Assembly: GCA_010365215.1 (NCBI GenBank)
Contig: JAAFGT010000014.1
Coordinates: 1-60,135, forward strand
DNA length: 60,135 bases
DNA from: Acidipila sp.
GTDB lineage: Bacteria > Acidobacteriota > Terriglobia > Acidiferrales > UBA7541
Direction of reading: 5' to 3'
Part shown: piece by piece, positions 1 through 6,955 of the stretch
How the letters are laid out: each line of letters begins with the position of its first letter
How positions within the stretch are numbered: position 1 is the stretch's first letter
Translations under genes and position numbers: made by a program
The notes under the pieces: generated by a model
What the model saw: only the letters and a program-made list of their open reading frames with translations
Told to the model about the DNA's origin: nothing
The model's database searches: none

Positions 1-73
1 GAATATTGCTGAAAATGGGGGTTCAGCGCTGCCGCTGAGACCCGGGGAAAAATTTAGGGGACGGAGGAAAGGC

Positions 74-883
74 ATGGCCACCACGCAAGCAATCGAAGTG
101 AAAGAGCTGGTGCACTACCGTGTGGAACAGGGCGTTGCGGTAATCGAAATGGACGATCCGCCGGCCAATACCTACACCCACGAAATGATGCGCCAGCTGG
201 ATGAGGCCATCCTGAAGGCGCGGATGGATGAGAGTGCCTACGTTATCGTGCTGCGCGGGACAGGAGAGAAATTCTTTTCCGCGGGCGCAAACATTTCCAT
301 GCTGTCGAAAGCCGAAGCGAACTGGAAATATTATTTCTGCCTGCACGCCAACGAAACCCTCTCGCGGCTGGAGCAGACGCCCAAGCTGGTGATCGCGGCG
401 CTCAACGGCCACACCGTGGGCGGCGGCCTGGAGATCGCGTTAGCCTGCGATATTCGCCTGGCCAAGAAAGAAGGCGGCAAGATCGGCTTGCCGGAAGTGA
501 CGCTGGGTGTGCTGCCCGGCACCGGAGGCACGCAGCGGCTGCTGCGGGTGATTGGGCGCACGCGCGCGCTGGAGCTGATGGTCACCGGCCGCACCTTCAA
601 CTTCGAAGAGGCCCTGGAGCTGGGGCTGATCAACGACATCTACGAGCGCGAAACGTTTTGGGAAGATGTGCTCACGTACGCGCGGCAGTTCTGCCCGCCG
701 AACAAGGCGTCGCGCGCGGTTGGCCGCATTAAGCGCGCCGTGGTTACCGGCGCGGAAGTGGGTTTCGGCGAAGCCCTGGGGATTGAGCGCGAGTTGCAGC
801 AACTGCTATTCCAGAGCGAAGACGCCAAGGAAGGGCTTAACGCCTATGTGGGCAAGCGGCAGCCGGAGTTCAAAGGAAAATAG
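74..883 (+). CDS. Enoyl-CoA hydratase/isomerase family protein
   Basis: This is a crotonase-fold enzyme of 269 residues, the usual family length, expected to add water across an enoyl-CoA double bond. The oxyanion-hole segments FSAGANI (about residue 69) and NGHTVGGG (about 111) are intact. Both acids used by true hydratases are present: Glu120 in GGGLEIA and Glu141 in LPEVTLG. A GGAGG ribosome site lies just upstream of the ATG. It opens a + strand acyl-CoA block that also holds a BoxB-like epoxidase, a dienoyl-CoA hydratase and hcr genes, so a role in aromatic or fatty acyl-CoA breakdown is likely (inference). The exact substrate cannot be read from the sequence. Confidence 0.9.
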   Translation: MATTQAIEVKELVHYRVEQGVAVIEMDDPPANTYTHEMMRQLDEAILKARMDESAYVIVLRGTGEKFFSAGANISMLSKAEANWKYYFCLHANETLSRLEQTPKLVIAALNGHTVGGGLEIALACDIRLAKKEGGKIGLPEVTLGVLPGTGGTQRLLRVIGRTRALELMVTGRTFNFEEALELGLINDIYERETFWEDVLTYARQFCPPNKASRAVGRIKRAVVTGAEVGFGEALGIERELQQLLFQSEDAKEGLNAYVGKRQPEFKGK

Positions 884-1020
884 TTGGCCGCGCGCGGTGT
901 TCGCTTCCAGTAACAAATACAATAAATAGCGCACTTGACCGGATTCGGCGGCGATACAATGAGCATTCACGACTGAAACCCCGTAACCCGGGCTATCTCC
1001 GTGAGCGTGAAGAAATAAAA

Positions 1021-1053
1021 CCGCAGGGGCGCACGCGCGGTCCTGCGGAGGGG
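1021..1053 (+). promoter_or_regulatory. Hairpin overlapping the mug ribosome binding site
   Basis: A 7-bp inverted repeat, CCGCAGG at 1021-1027 and CCTGCGG at 1042-1048, ends on top of the GGAGGGG Shine-Dalgarno stretch (1047-1053) of the glycosylase gene starting at 1061. Folding of the leader could limit ribosome access. The pairing is seen in the sequence; any regulatory use is inference. Confidence 0.35.
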
Positions 1054-1060
1054 AAAACAG

Positions 1061-1594
1061 ATGCGCATTCTTCCTGACTATATGCGGGACGGCATGAAGC
1101 TGCTGATCGTGGGGTTCAATCCCGGCGAAGCTTCGGCGCGCGCAGGGCACTACTACGCGGGCCGCGGCAACCAGTTCTGGTCGCTGCTCTATGGCGGAGG
1201 CGTGGTGCCGGAGGCGCTGGAAGCCGAAGATGACCGCAGGCTGATGGAATTCGGCATCGGGCTCACTGACCTGGTCAAGCGGCCGTCACGCGGGATCGAG
1301 GAAATCAAGCGCGAAGAGTACGCCGAAGGCCGCGTGATGCTTTCGCAGAAGCTCGAGCAGCACCAGCCGCGCGTGATCGCTTTTAACGGCAAGCTGGCCT
1401 ACGAAAAATTTTCCGGGCGTCCCTGCAAGCTCGGGCTGCAAAAAGAGAAGCTCTATGGCGCGCAGGTGTTCGTGCTTCCTTCCACCAGCGGGCAGAATGC
1501 GGGAGATTCCGCAACGGATAAGGTGACCTACTTCAAGCAGCTTGCCTCGCTGCTGAGCGAGCGCGCAATCGCGAAAGGGGCCGGGCGCTCTTGA
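1061..1594 (+). CDS. mug: Mug-type G/T(U)-mismatch DNA glycosylase
   Basis: This 177-residue protein of the uracil-DNA glycosylase superfamily excises uracil or thymine from mismatches with guanine and starts base-excision repair. The family signature is clear: LPDYMRDGMKLLIVGFNPGE at the N-terminus with the catalytic Asn in GFNPG, then GHYYAGRGNQFW, and the C-terminal LPSTSGQNA loop that inserts into DNA. Its length matches Mug/TDG homologues. A strong GGAGGGG ribosome site precedes the ATG and is partly inside a leader hairpin. It lies between catabolic genes but has about 180 bp upstream and 105 bp downstream, so it may be its own transcription unit. Confidence 0.9.
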   Translation: MRILPDYMRDGMKLLIVGFNPGEASARAGHYYAGRGNQFWSLLYGGGVVPEALEAEDDRRLMEFGIGLTDLVKRPSRGIEEIKREEYAEGRVMLSQKLEQHQPRVIAFNGKLAYEKFSGRPCKLGLQKEKLYGAQVFVLPSTSGQNAGDSATDKVTYFKQLASLLSERAIAKGAGRS

Positions 1595-1660
1595 TGGGGA
1601 ATCGTTTGGCGAAACTTTCCGACACATAACTAAACAGAATCGCACTACTAAAAACAGCAC

Positions 1661-1677
1661 GCGCTCGGCCCGAGCGC
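1661..1677. promoter_or_regulatory. Short perfect inverted repeat in the boxB-like leader
   Basis: GCGCTCG-GCC-CGAGCGC forms a 7-bp stem with a 3-nt loop, 22 nt before the ATG at 1700 and just before its ribosome site. It could be an operator half-site pair or an mRNA hairpin. The palindrome is seen; function is not known. Confidence 0.3.
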
Positions 1678-1699
1678 CGCAGGAAACCAGGAGAACGCG

Positions 1700-2827
1700 A
1701 TGCCCGCAACCCGCATTTCTACATTTGACGACTGGGTGGATCTCTTTCGCGAGTGGCAGAAAGACATCGGAGTGGCTTACCCGGAAGTGGTGAATTATAA
1801 ATTCGAAGCCAAATTCGGGCCTACGCGCTCCAACGAAATCGAATTTGGCGCGTACAAGGGACGACCAAAATGGAGCCGGGTGATGCAGATTCCCGATCAG
1901 CGCGTGCGCGACGCCCTGATGAACCTGATCATTTATCAAGGCGACACGGAATTTGCTTCCGTCGAGCAGCAGCGCAATCTGTTCCTGACCACGCCGAGCG
2001 AGCACGACCGCCAGTCGCTTTGCCGCGTGGTTACCGAAGAGATGCGCCACGGCTGGCAGATGTGCCACCTGCTGATCAGCCATTTCGGCCACGGCGGGCG
2101 CATCGAAGCGCAGAAGATGCTGGAGCGGCGCGCCTTCGACCAGAAGCGCTTGCTGGGCGCGTTCAACCAGGACGTAAAAAACTGGCTGGATTTTTTCACC
2201 TACACGGATTTCGTCGATCGCGACGGAAAATTTCAGCTCACCATGCTGAGCTATTCGAGCTTTGAGCCGCTGGCGCAATCCATGACGCCCATGCTGCGCG
2301 AGGAGTCTTTCCACCTGGGCACGGGCCACGATGGTATCAAGCGCATCGTGCGCGCCGGCGTGGTTCCGCTGAATATCGTGCAGAAGTACATCAATAAGTG
2401 GATACCCGTGAGCTACGACTTATTCGGAGTTGATAATTCCAGCTCCGCGCACTGGTTTTATATCTGGGGCCTGAAGGGCCGTTACGACGAGCCGCGCGCC
2501 CCGGCGGAAGCCGACCTTGGCAAAATGAATGAGCATAGCCGCAACCTCTATTACGAGGAGTGCCTGCAGCTCATCGAGCAGATCAACAAGAATGTTCCCG
2601 CGGGGCAGCCGCGGCTGTATGTGCCGGATCTGAAATTCAACCGGCACATCGGCGAGTTTGCGGACCAGCCCTACAGCGTAACCGGCGAGCTGCTCGATGC
2701 GCGCAAGTTCGATGAGTACTTGAAAGGCGTGCTGCCGCAGCCTGAAGACGTCAAGCTGGTGGGCGAAATCCAGGATACCGAGAAGCAGTGGATCGCCCCG
2801 AAAACGTTTGTGCCATCCGGAGCGTGA
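1700..2827 (+). CDS. BoxB-family diiron epoxidase (benzoyl-CoA 2,3-epoxidase-like)
   Basis: This ferritin-like diiron oxygenase resembles BoxB, which epoxidises the ring of benzoyl-CoA with O2. Matches to BoxB recalled from memory include QGDTEFASVEQQRNL (about 80-94), HFGHGGRIEAQKMLERR (128-144), DRDGKFQL (173-180) and DLFG...GLKGRY (240-262). Candidate iron ligands are Glu84, Glu114-x-x-His117 and Glu202-x-x-His205. At 375 residues it is about 100 shorter than classical BoxB (about 470), so it is a divergent subgroup and its substrate may differ. No BoxA-like reductase is seen in the window. The stop overlaps the GTG start of the CoA-transferase gene, showing translational coupling. Confidence 0.8.
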   Translation: MPATRISTFDDWVDLFREWQKDIGVAYPEVVNYKFEAKFGPTRSNEIEFGAYKGRPKWSRVMQIPDQRVRDALMNLIIYQGDTEFASVEQQRNLFLTTPSEHDRQSLCRVVTEEMRHGWQMCHLLISHFGHGGRIEAQKMLERRAFDQKRLLGAFNQDVKNWLDFFTYTDFVDRDGKFQLTMLSYSSFEPLAQSMTPMLREESFHLGTGHDGIKRIVRAGVVPLNIVQKYINKWIPVSYDLFGVDNSSSAHWFYIWGLKGRYDEPRAPAEADLGKMNEHSRNLYYEECLQLIEQINKNVPAGQPRLYVPDLKFNRHIGEFADQPYSVTGELLDARKFDEYLKGVLPQPEDVKLVGEIQDTEKQWIAPKTFVPSGA

Positions 2828-3738
2828 AGCCGGGCGCGCCATCCGCCGGCTCGGTCCGCGACGATTCGCTTGGCCACGGCTATTCGCTTGGTCAGTTGAT
2901 GGTCGCCGCCGCGGCGAGAGAAATTCATGACCACGAAATCGTCTTCGTAGGCATGCGGCTTCCTATGCTGGGGTTCCTGGTGGCGCGCCGCACCCATGCG
3001 CCTGGCGCCATTGGGCTGTACGAGAATGGCGTGATCCGCGAGACGCCCGCGACCGAGTTGCTCTATACCATGGCGGATCCTCCCAACCTGCGTGGCGCCA
3101 CTTTTTGCGGCCAGATGCTCGACGTGATGGCGCTGCTGCAACAGGGCAGGGTGAACGTGGGATTTCTCGGCGCAGCCGAAGTGGATCGCTTCGGCAATCT
3201 CAATTCCACTTTAGCGCGGCGGGACGGAAAAACTATTCGCTTGCCTGGCTCGGGCGGCGCGTGCGACATCGCTTGCCTGGCGCAGCGCACCGTGGTCCTG
3301 CTGCAGCACGAGCGCGCGCGGCTTCCTGAACGAGTGGCGTACGTAACTTCCCCCGGAAACGGGAAGGGGGACAGCGCTGTCAATAGCGCTGGGAACAGCA
3401 TTGGCAACAATGCTTGGAAAAATGCTGGGAACACGTCCGGGAACAGTGCTGAAAAACCATCCGCGCGCAGAAGCGAGCACGCATGGCGGCGCGCGCAAGG
3501 CTTGCCGGCAAATTCCGGGCCGTCCGCCGTCATCACCACCAAGGGCGTGATGCGATTTGACGCCGCCGGCGAAGCGTTCCTGGCCTCCGTGCACCCCGGT
3601 GCCGAAATCGAAGATGTTCTGGCGAATACCGGATGGCCCCTGCGCGTCGCGGAGAAGTTGCAAGTGACTGCCGTGCCCGCTGCCGCGGAACTCGCGGTGA
3701 TGCGCGAGATCGATCCGCAAGGATTCTGGACGAAATAG
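2824..3738 (+). CDS. CoA-transferase, glutaconate-type beta subunit, with Asn/Gly-rich insert
   Basis: This is a class I CoA-transferase subunit of the GctB type that would pair with the subunit encoded at 5074-6018. I chose the GTG at 2824 because it overlaps the preceding stop (GTGA) and places the family opening (GYSLGQLMVAAAAREI) near residue 15. Conserved segments include FVGMRLPMLG, LLQQGRVNVGFLGAAEVDRFGNLN and the GSGGACDIA loop. Between VAYVTSPG and GLPANSGPSAVITTKGV lies an unusual stretch of about 40 residues made of NSAGNS/NNAWKNAG-like repeats, absent from typical homologues. The two subunits are separated by two other genes, which is also unusual. Confidence 0.8.
   Translation: MKPGAPSAGSVRDDSLGHGYSLGQLMVAAAAREIHDHEIVFVGMRLPMLGFLVARRTHAPGAIGLYENGVIRETPATELLYTMADPPNLRGATFCGQMLDVMALLQQGRVNVGFLGAAEVDRFGNLNSTLARRDGKTIRLPGSGGACDIACLAQRTVVLLQHERARLPERVAYVTSPGNGKGDSAVNSAGNSIGNNAWKNAGNTSGNSAEKPSARRSEHAWRRAQGLPANSGPSAVITTKGVMRFDAAGEAFLASVHPGAEIEDVLANTGWPLRVAEKLQVTAVPAAAELAVMREIDPQGFWTK
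3355..3465 (+). repeat. Imperfect 12-18 bp coding repeat inside the CoA-transferase gene
   Basis: The stretch is built of drifting copies of aaygctgggaaca-like units and encodes an Asn/Ser/Gly-rich loop. It looks like slippage-driven expansion within a surface loop. Frame is kept throughout, so the gene is intact. Confidence 0.55.
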
Positions 3739-3740
3739 AC

Positions 3741-4526
3741 GTGTCATCCGCCAGCACAGCTACGGTTCACGCCACTGTAGAGAATGGCGTGGCGCGCGTT
3801 CTGCTCGACCGGCCGCCGCTCAACATCATCGATATTCCGATGATGCAGGCGCTCGGCGCTGCGCTCGAGAGCGTTCTCCCTGGCGCGAAGATGCTGGTCA
3901 TGAGCGGGGCAGGCACCAGGGCGTTTTCCGCAGGCGTCGAGGTGAGCGATCACTTGCCGGAGCGCGTGGGCGAAATGCTGCGCACGTTCCACGCCATCTT
4001 CCGGCAGATTGCCGGCGCAAAATGCCTGACCATTGCCGCGGTGCAGGGGCACTGTCTGGGCGGCGGATGCGAACTGGCGACGTTTTGCGATTTCGTGGTC
4101 GCTACGGAGTCGGCGACATTTGGCCAACCGGAAATTAAGCTGGGCTGTTTCCCCCCGGTGGCAATGGTTACGCTGCCTCGCCTGTGCGGCTTGCGCGCTT
4201 CGCTGGACCTGATCCTCACAGGACGCACAATTTCCGCCGGCGAGGCGCAGAAAATAGGATTGGTCACGCGCATCGTTGCGGATAACCTTCTGGATGACGG
4301 AGTGGAGAGCATGCTCCAGGAGTTGCGCGGGCTAAGTCCCAGCGTCTTGGAGATCACTCGACGGGCACTGCGCGGCTGCGGGAGGTTCGATTTTGAGCGA
4401 GAGCTCGCCGAAATGGAAACGCTTTACCTTGGCGGGCTTATGAAGACCGCGGACGCTGCCGAGGGCATTCGGGCGTTCATGGAAAAGCGCGCACCGGTCT
4501 GGACAGGCGGGTTGGCACCGCAATGA
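3741..4526 (+). CDS. Dienoyl-CoA hydratase-like crotonase (Dch family)
   Basis: This 261-residue crotonase resembles cyclohexa-1,5-diene-1-carbonyl-CoA hydratase (Dch) of the anaerobic benzoyl-CoA pathway. From memory the shared features are FSAGVEVSDHLPE (61-73), GHCLGGGCELA (103-113), FGQPEIKLGCFPP (127-139) and the end METLYLGGLM...FMEKRAPVW. Catalytic acids correspond to Glu111 and Glu131. I took the GTG at 3741, two bases after the previous stop, since translation further upstream has no homology. The Dch assignment sets it apart from the general hydratase at 74-883. It overlaps the next gene by ATGA. Confidence 0.75.
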   Translation: MSSASTATVHATVENGVARVLLDRPPLNIIDIPMMQALGAALESVLPGAKMLVMSGAGTRAFSAGVEVSDHLPERVGEMLRTFHAIFRQIAGAKCLTIAAVQGHCLGGGCELATFCDFVVATESATFGQPEIKLGCFPPVAMVTLPRLCGLRASLDLILTGRTISAGEAQKIGLVTRIVADNLLDDGVESMLQELRGLSPSVLEITRRALRGCGRFDFERELAEMETLYLGGLMKTADAAEGIRAFMEKRAPVWTGGLAPQ

Positions 4527-5077
4527 CGACGGAAGTCACCATCGATCGCGCGCACTTCCTGGCGCTGATTGTCGCGGAGGCCAACTCGGAAGGTCAGCCT
4601 CTGAACGAGCTGGAGAAGAAATGCATGAGCATCGCGCTCGAGGGTGCGGTGCGACAAAAAGAATTTGCGGAGATCAAAAAACAGTTTCCCAGCATGGAAA
4701 CGTTCGACCAGTTCGTTGCGCGTGCCGCGCGTCTGGTGGAGCGCGCCCTGCTGCACGAGGTCGAAGCGCAGCCTGGGTTGACACCGCACGCGCGCGCGAT
4801 GATGGAAAGATTTCTGGCAGGGGGCGGAGAATCCCTCGTCGAGGGCACGATCTCTGCGGCTATGTTTGGGCGGATGCCTCCGGCGCTGCGCGCATTGGGA
4901 ATCACCGCCGTGGTACTGCCTCTGGCAGTGGTGATTGGCTGGCGCCTGTACGCGATTCTGAACGGTGGCCGCCTGCCGTCGTCGAGCCGATCCGCCGTCG
5001 AGGTGGCACTGGCGCTAGTGGCCGCCGTGGCGGTTTGGGTGGTGCTGAATCTCTTGAAAAAAATAAGCCACCAGTGA
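4523..5077 (+). CDS. Unknown protein with two C-terminal membrane segments
   Basis: I do not recognise this 184-residue protein. The first 120 residues are charged and probably helical. Two hydrophobic segments follow, at about 127-146 (ALGITAVVLPLAVVIGWRLY) and 160-178 (VEVALALVAAVAVWVVLNLL), so it is likely a small inner-membrane protein with a cytoplasmic head. It overlaps the preceding dienoyl-CoA hydratase by 4 bp and the following CoA-transferase subunit by 4 bp (GTGA), so it is translated with them. Why a membrane protein sits between the CoA-transferase halves is unclear. Confidence 0.7.
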   Translation: MTTEVTIDRAHFLALIVAEANSEGQPLNELEKKCMSIALEGAVRQKEFAEIKKQFPSMETFDQFVARAARLVERALLHEVEAQPGLTPHARAMMERFLAGGGESLVEGTISAAMFGRMPPALRALGITAVVLPLAVVIGWRLYAILNGGRLPSSSRSAVEVALALVAAVAVWVVLNLLKKISHQ

Positions 5078-6018
5078 GCCATCAGTCAAAACTCGCGGCG
5101 ATGGGCACGGCGATCGCCACGCACGTGCCTTCGGGTGCGTCCGTGCTGCTCGGGGCGCAACTCGAGCAGATGATCCCGTTCGCCGCCGGCCACGAAATTA
5201 TTCGCCAGGGGATTCGCGAGCTGACCCTGATGGGGCCGATTTCGGACATTCTGTTCGATCAAATGATCGGCGCAGGCTGCGTGGCGCGGGTCTATGCCGC
5301 TTGGGTGGGCAACGTTTCGGCGGGCGTGGGTTACTGTTTCCGTCGCGCCATGGAGGACGGGCTGCCGTCGCCCATCGAGATGCTCGACTATTCGAATTTT
5401 ACGATGGCGCTTGCGCTGCACGCCGGGGCGCTGGGCGTGCCGTTTCTGCCCACTTACTCCACGCTGGGAAGCGACCTGCTCGAAAAAAACAGCAAGCTGC
5501 GCGAGTTTGTTTCCCCGTTGCCTGCTTATGGCACTGCGGATCGGAAAGAAAAGCTTGTCGCCGTGGAAGCTCTACGCCCCGACGTGGCTATCCTGCATGT
5601 ACAGCGCTGCGATGAATTCGGGAATGCCCATGTGTGGGGAAACCTTGGCGTGGCGGTAGACGCGGCGCGTGCGGCGCGCACGGTAGTCGTCGTCGCGGAA
5701 GAGATTGTCTCACCCAGCGTGATCGCCTCGGACCCGAACCGCACGCTCATACCGGGTTTTCTCGTCGCCGCCGTAGTGCACCAGCCGGGCGGCGCGCATC
5801 CATCTCCCGTGCAAGGATATTACGGCCGCGATCACGCCTATTTTGCGCAGTATCACGAGCAGTCGCGCAGCGCCGGTGATTTCGAAAGTTGGAAGGCGCG
5901 CTGGGTCACCGGCGTCGCCGACCGCGGCGAGTACATGAATCTGCTCGGTTCATGCCGCGTGGAAGCCCTGGGTGTTAAGGAGCATGCCTACTCCGCGCCC
6001 GCGGATTTCGGTTATTAA
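5074..6018 (+). CDS. CoA-transferase, glutaconate-type alpha subunit
   Basis: This is a GctA-like subunit of a class I CoA-transferase, 314 residues, the likely partner of 2824-3738. Family features are PSGASVLLGAQLEQMIPFAAGHEIIRQ at the N-terminus, LTLMGPISDILFDQMIGAGCV, and the C-terminal IPGFLVAAVVHQPGGAHPS motif followed by GYYGRDHAYF. The start is the GTG at 5074, overlapping the preceding stop; an ATG at 5101 would be the alternative. The enzyme would move CoA between an aromatic-derived or dicarboxylic acid and an acyl-CoA donor (family knowledge); its substrate is not determined. Confidence 0.82.
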   Translation: MSHQSKLAAMGTAIATHVPSGASVLLGAQLEQMIPFAAGHEIIRQGIRELTLMGPISDILFDQMIGAGCVARVYAAWVGNVSAGVGYCFRRAMEDGLPSPIEMLDYSNFTMALALHAGALGVPFLPTYSTLGSDLLEKNSKLREFVSPLPAYGTADRKEKLVAVEALRPDVAILHVQRCDEFGNAHVWGNLGVAVDAARAARTVVVVAEEIVSPSVIASDPNRTLIPGFLVAAVVHQPGGAHPSPVQGYYGRDHAYFAQYHEQSRSAGDFESWKARWVTGVADRGEYMNLLGSCRVEALGVKEHAYSAPADFGY

Positions 6019-6080
6019 AGTAACCTCGCGCGGCAAGGGCAGGCGCGCGCTTTAGATAGGACCATTCGAAAGGAGCAGGG

Positions 6081-6425
6081 TTGGCGAAAGTACAATTCAT
6101 ACACAAGCCCACTTGAACGTCGTGCCGGAAAGCAAGAGGTCTCTTGCTGGAAAAAGGCGTGGAGATGGAGTTTCGCGACATCAACGCCGATCCGCTTTCG
6201 GTGCAGGAGCTCGACGCGTTGATTGGCGAGCGGGACTATAAAGATTTTCTAAACACGCGTAACGAGCTCTATCGCACCCGCAACATGAAAGAGAAGCCGC
6301 CATCGCGCAAAGAAGCACTGGCACTGATGGCCAGGGAGCCCAATCTCATTCGGCGCCCCGTGGTCATTCGTGGAAATAGAATTATCCTGGGCTACGATGA
6401 AGAGGCTCTGAAGAAGCTCGGCTAG
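6081..6425 (+). CDS. ArsC/Spx-family thioredoxin-fold selenoprotein (Sec at in-frame TGA, codon 12)
   Basis: Reading from the TTG at 6081, five bases after an AGGAG site, gives an ArsC/Spx-type protein of 114 residues interrupted only by TGA at 6114-6116. The TGA falls exactly on the first cysteine of the family's redox motif: HKPT-U12-TS-C15-RKAR. In ArsC and Spx that first residue is the catalytic cysteine. Downstream the fold continues normally, with FRDINADPLS, DFLNTRNELYR and the basic LIRRPVVIRGNRIILGYDEE segment. A SECIS-like hairpin lies at 6132-6147. Ordinary gene callers would start at the TTG at 6144 and lose the active site. It lies 19 bp before hcrC. A sequencing error or true nonsense mutation is the alternative reading. 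Confidence 0.8.
6114..6150 (+). promoter_or_regulatory. Bacterial SECIS-like element after the in-frame TGA
   Basis: GCAAG (6132-6136) pairs perfectly with CUUGC (6143-6147) around the loop AGGUCU (6137-6142). From memory the E. coli fdhF SECIS bound by SelB has the same AGGUCU loop, about 17 nt after its UGA; here the loop begins 20 nt after the UGA. CC (6125-6126) and GG (6149-6150) can extend the stem. The bulged U of fdhF is not obvious, which is the weak point. Confidence 0.7.
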
Positions 6426-6443
6426 CACGCGACTGGAGATACC

Positions 6444-6953
6444 GTGCATAACTCAGCGACCAAAGAAATTCTGCGGCTGAAGGTGAATGGCGAGGAGCGC
6501 GAAGCGCTGGCGCCGCCGCACAAGTTGCTGCTTGACGTGCTGCGAGAGGATCTGGCGTTGACCGGCTCGAAGCGCGGCTGCGACGATTCCAGCTGCGGCT
6601 GCTGCGCGGTGCTGGTCGACGGCGTGCCCACGCTGGCTTGCGTCGCGCTGGCCGCCAGCTACCAGGATTGCGAGATCACCACTGTGGAAGGCATCGCCGC
6701 GCCGGGCACGCTCACAGCTGTGCAGGAAGGTTACGTGGAAGCAGGCGGCACGCAATGCGGCTTCTGCACGCCGGGATTTCTTATCGCCACCAAGGCGCTG
6801 CTGGATCGCAATCCCGAACCGACGCCGGACGATATTCGCGAGGCGCTGAGCTCAAATCTCTGCCGCTGCACCGGCTACATGCAGATTTATGAATCGGTGC
6901 GGCTGGCGATCGAGCGCACTAAATCCAGCCAGCTCGACGCAGTGAGGAGCTGA
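6444..6953 (+). CDS. hcrC: 4-hydroxybenzoyl-CoA reductase gamma subunit, 2x[2Fe-2S]
   Basis: This is the small iron-sulfur subunit of a xanthine-oxidase-family enzyme, 169 residues. The N-terminal plant-ferredoxin cluster is bound by Cys46, Cys51, Cys54 and Cys66 (GCDDSSCGCC motif). The second cluster has Cys105-x2-Cys108 (CGFC) and Cys140-x-Cys142 (CRC). It passes electrons between the molybdenum site and FAD. The GTG start at 6444 has GGAG a few bases upstream. It lies 2 bp before hcrA, in the order C-A-B. The subunit alone could belong to other hydroxylases; the hcrB neighbour decides the assignment. Confidence 0.85.
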   Translation: MHNSATKEILRLKVNGEEREALAPPHKLLLDVLREDLALTGSKRGCDDSSCGCCAVLVDGVPTLACVALAASYQDCEITTVEGIAAPGTLTAVQEGYVEAGGTQCGFCTPGFLIATKALLDRNPEPTPDDIREALSSNLCRCTGYMQIYESVRLAIERTKSSQLDAVRS

Positions 6954-6955
6954 TC

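Noticed and set aside
934-958. Possible promoter TTGACC...TACAAT before mug
   Set aside because: The spacing between the two boxes is only 14 bp, too short for a normal housekeeping promoter, so it was not listed.
1286-2329. Long open frame antisense to the mug and boxB-like genes
   Set aside because: No recognisable family, Arg/His-rich composition typical of antisense frames in GC-rich DNA, and it covers two well-supported genes.
6114-6116. Reading the TGA as a nonsense mutation making an arsC pseudogene
   Set aside because: The TGA falls exactly on the catalytic Cys codon, the start has a good ribosome site, the frame is intact on both sides and a SECIS-like hairpin follows. Random decay would not give this combination, although an error in the sequence is not excluded.
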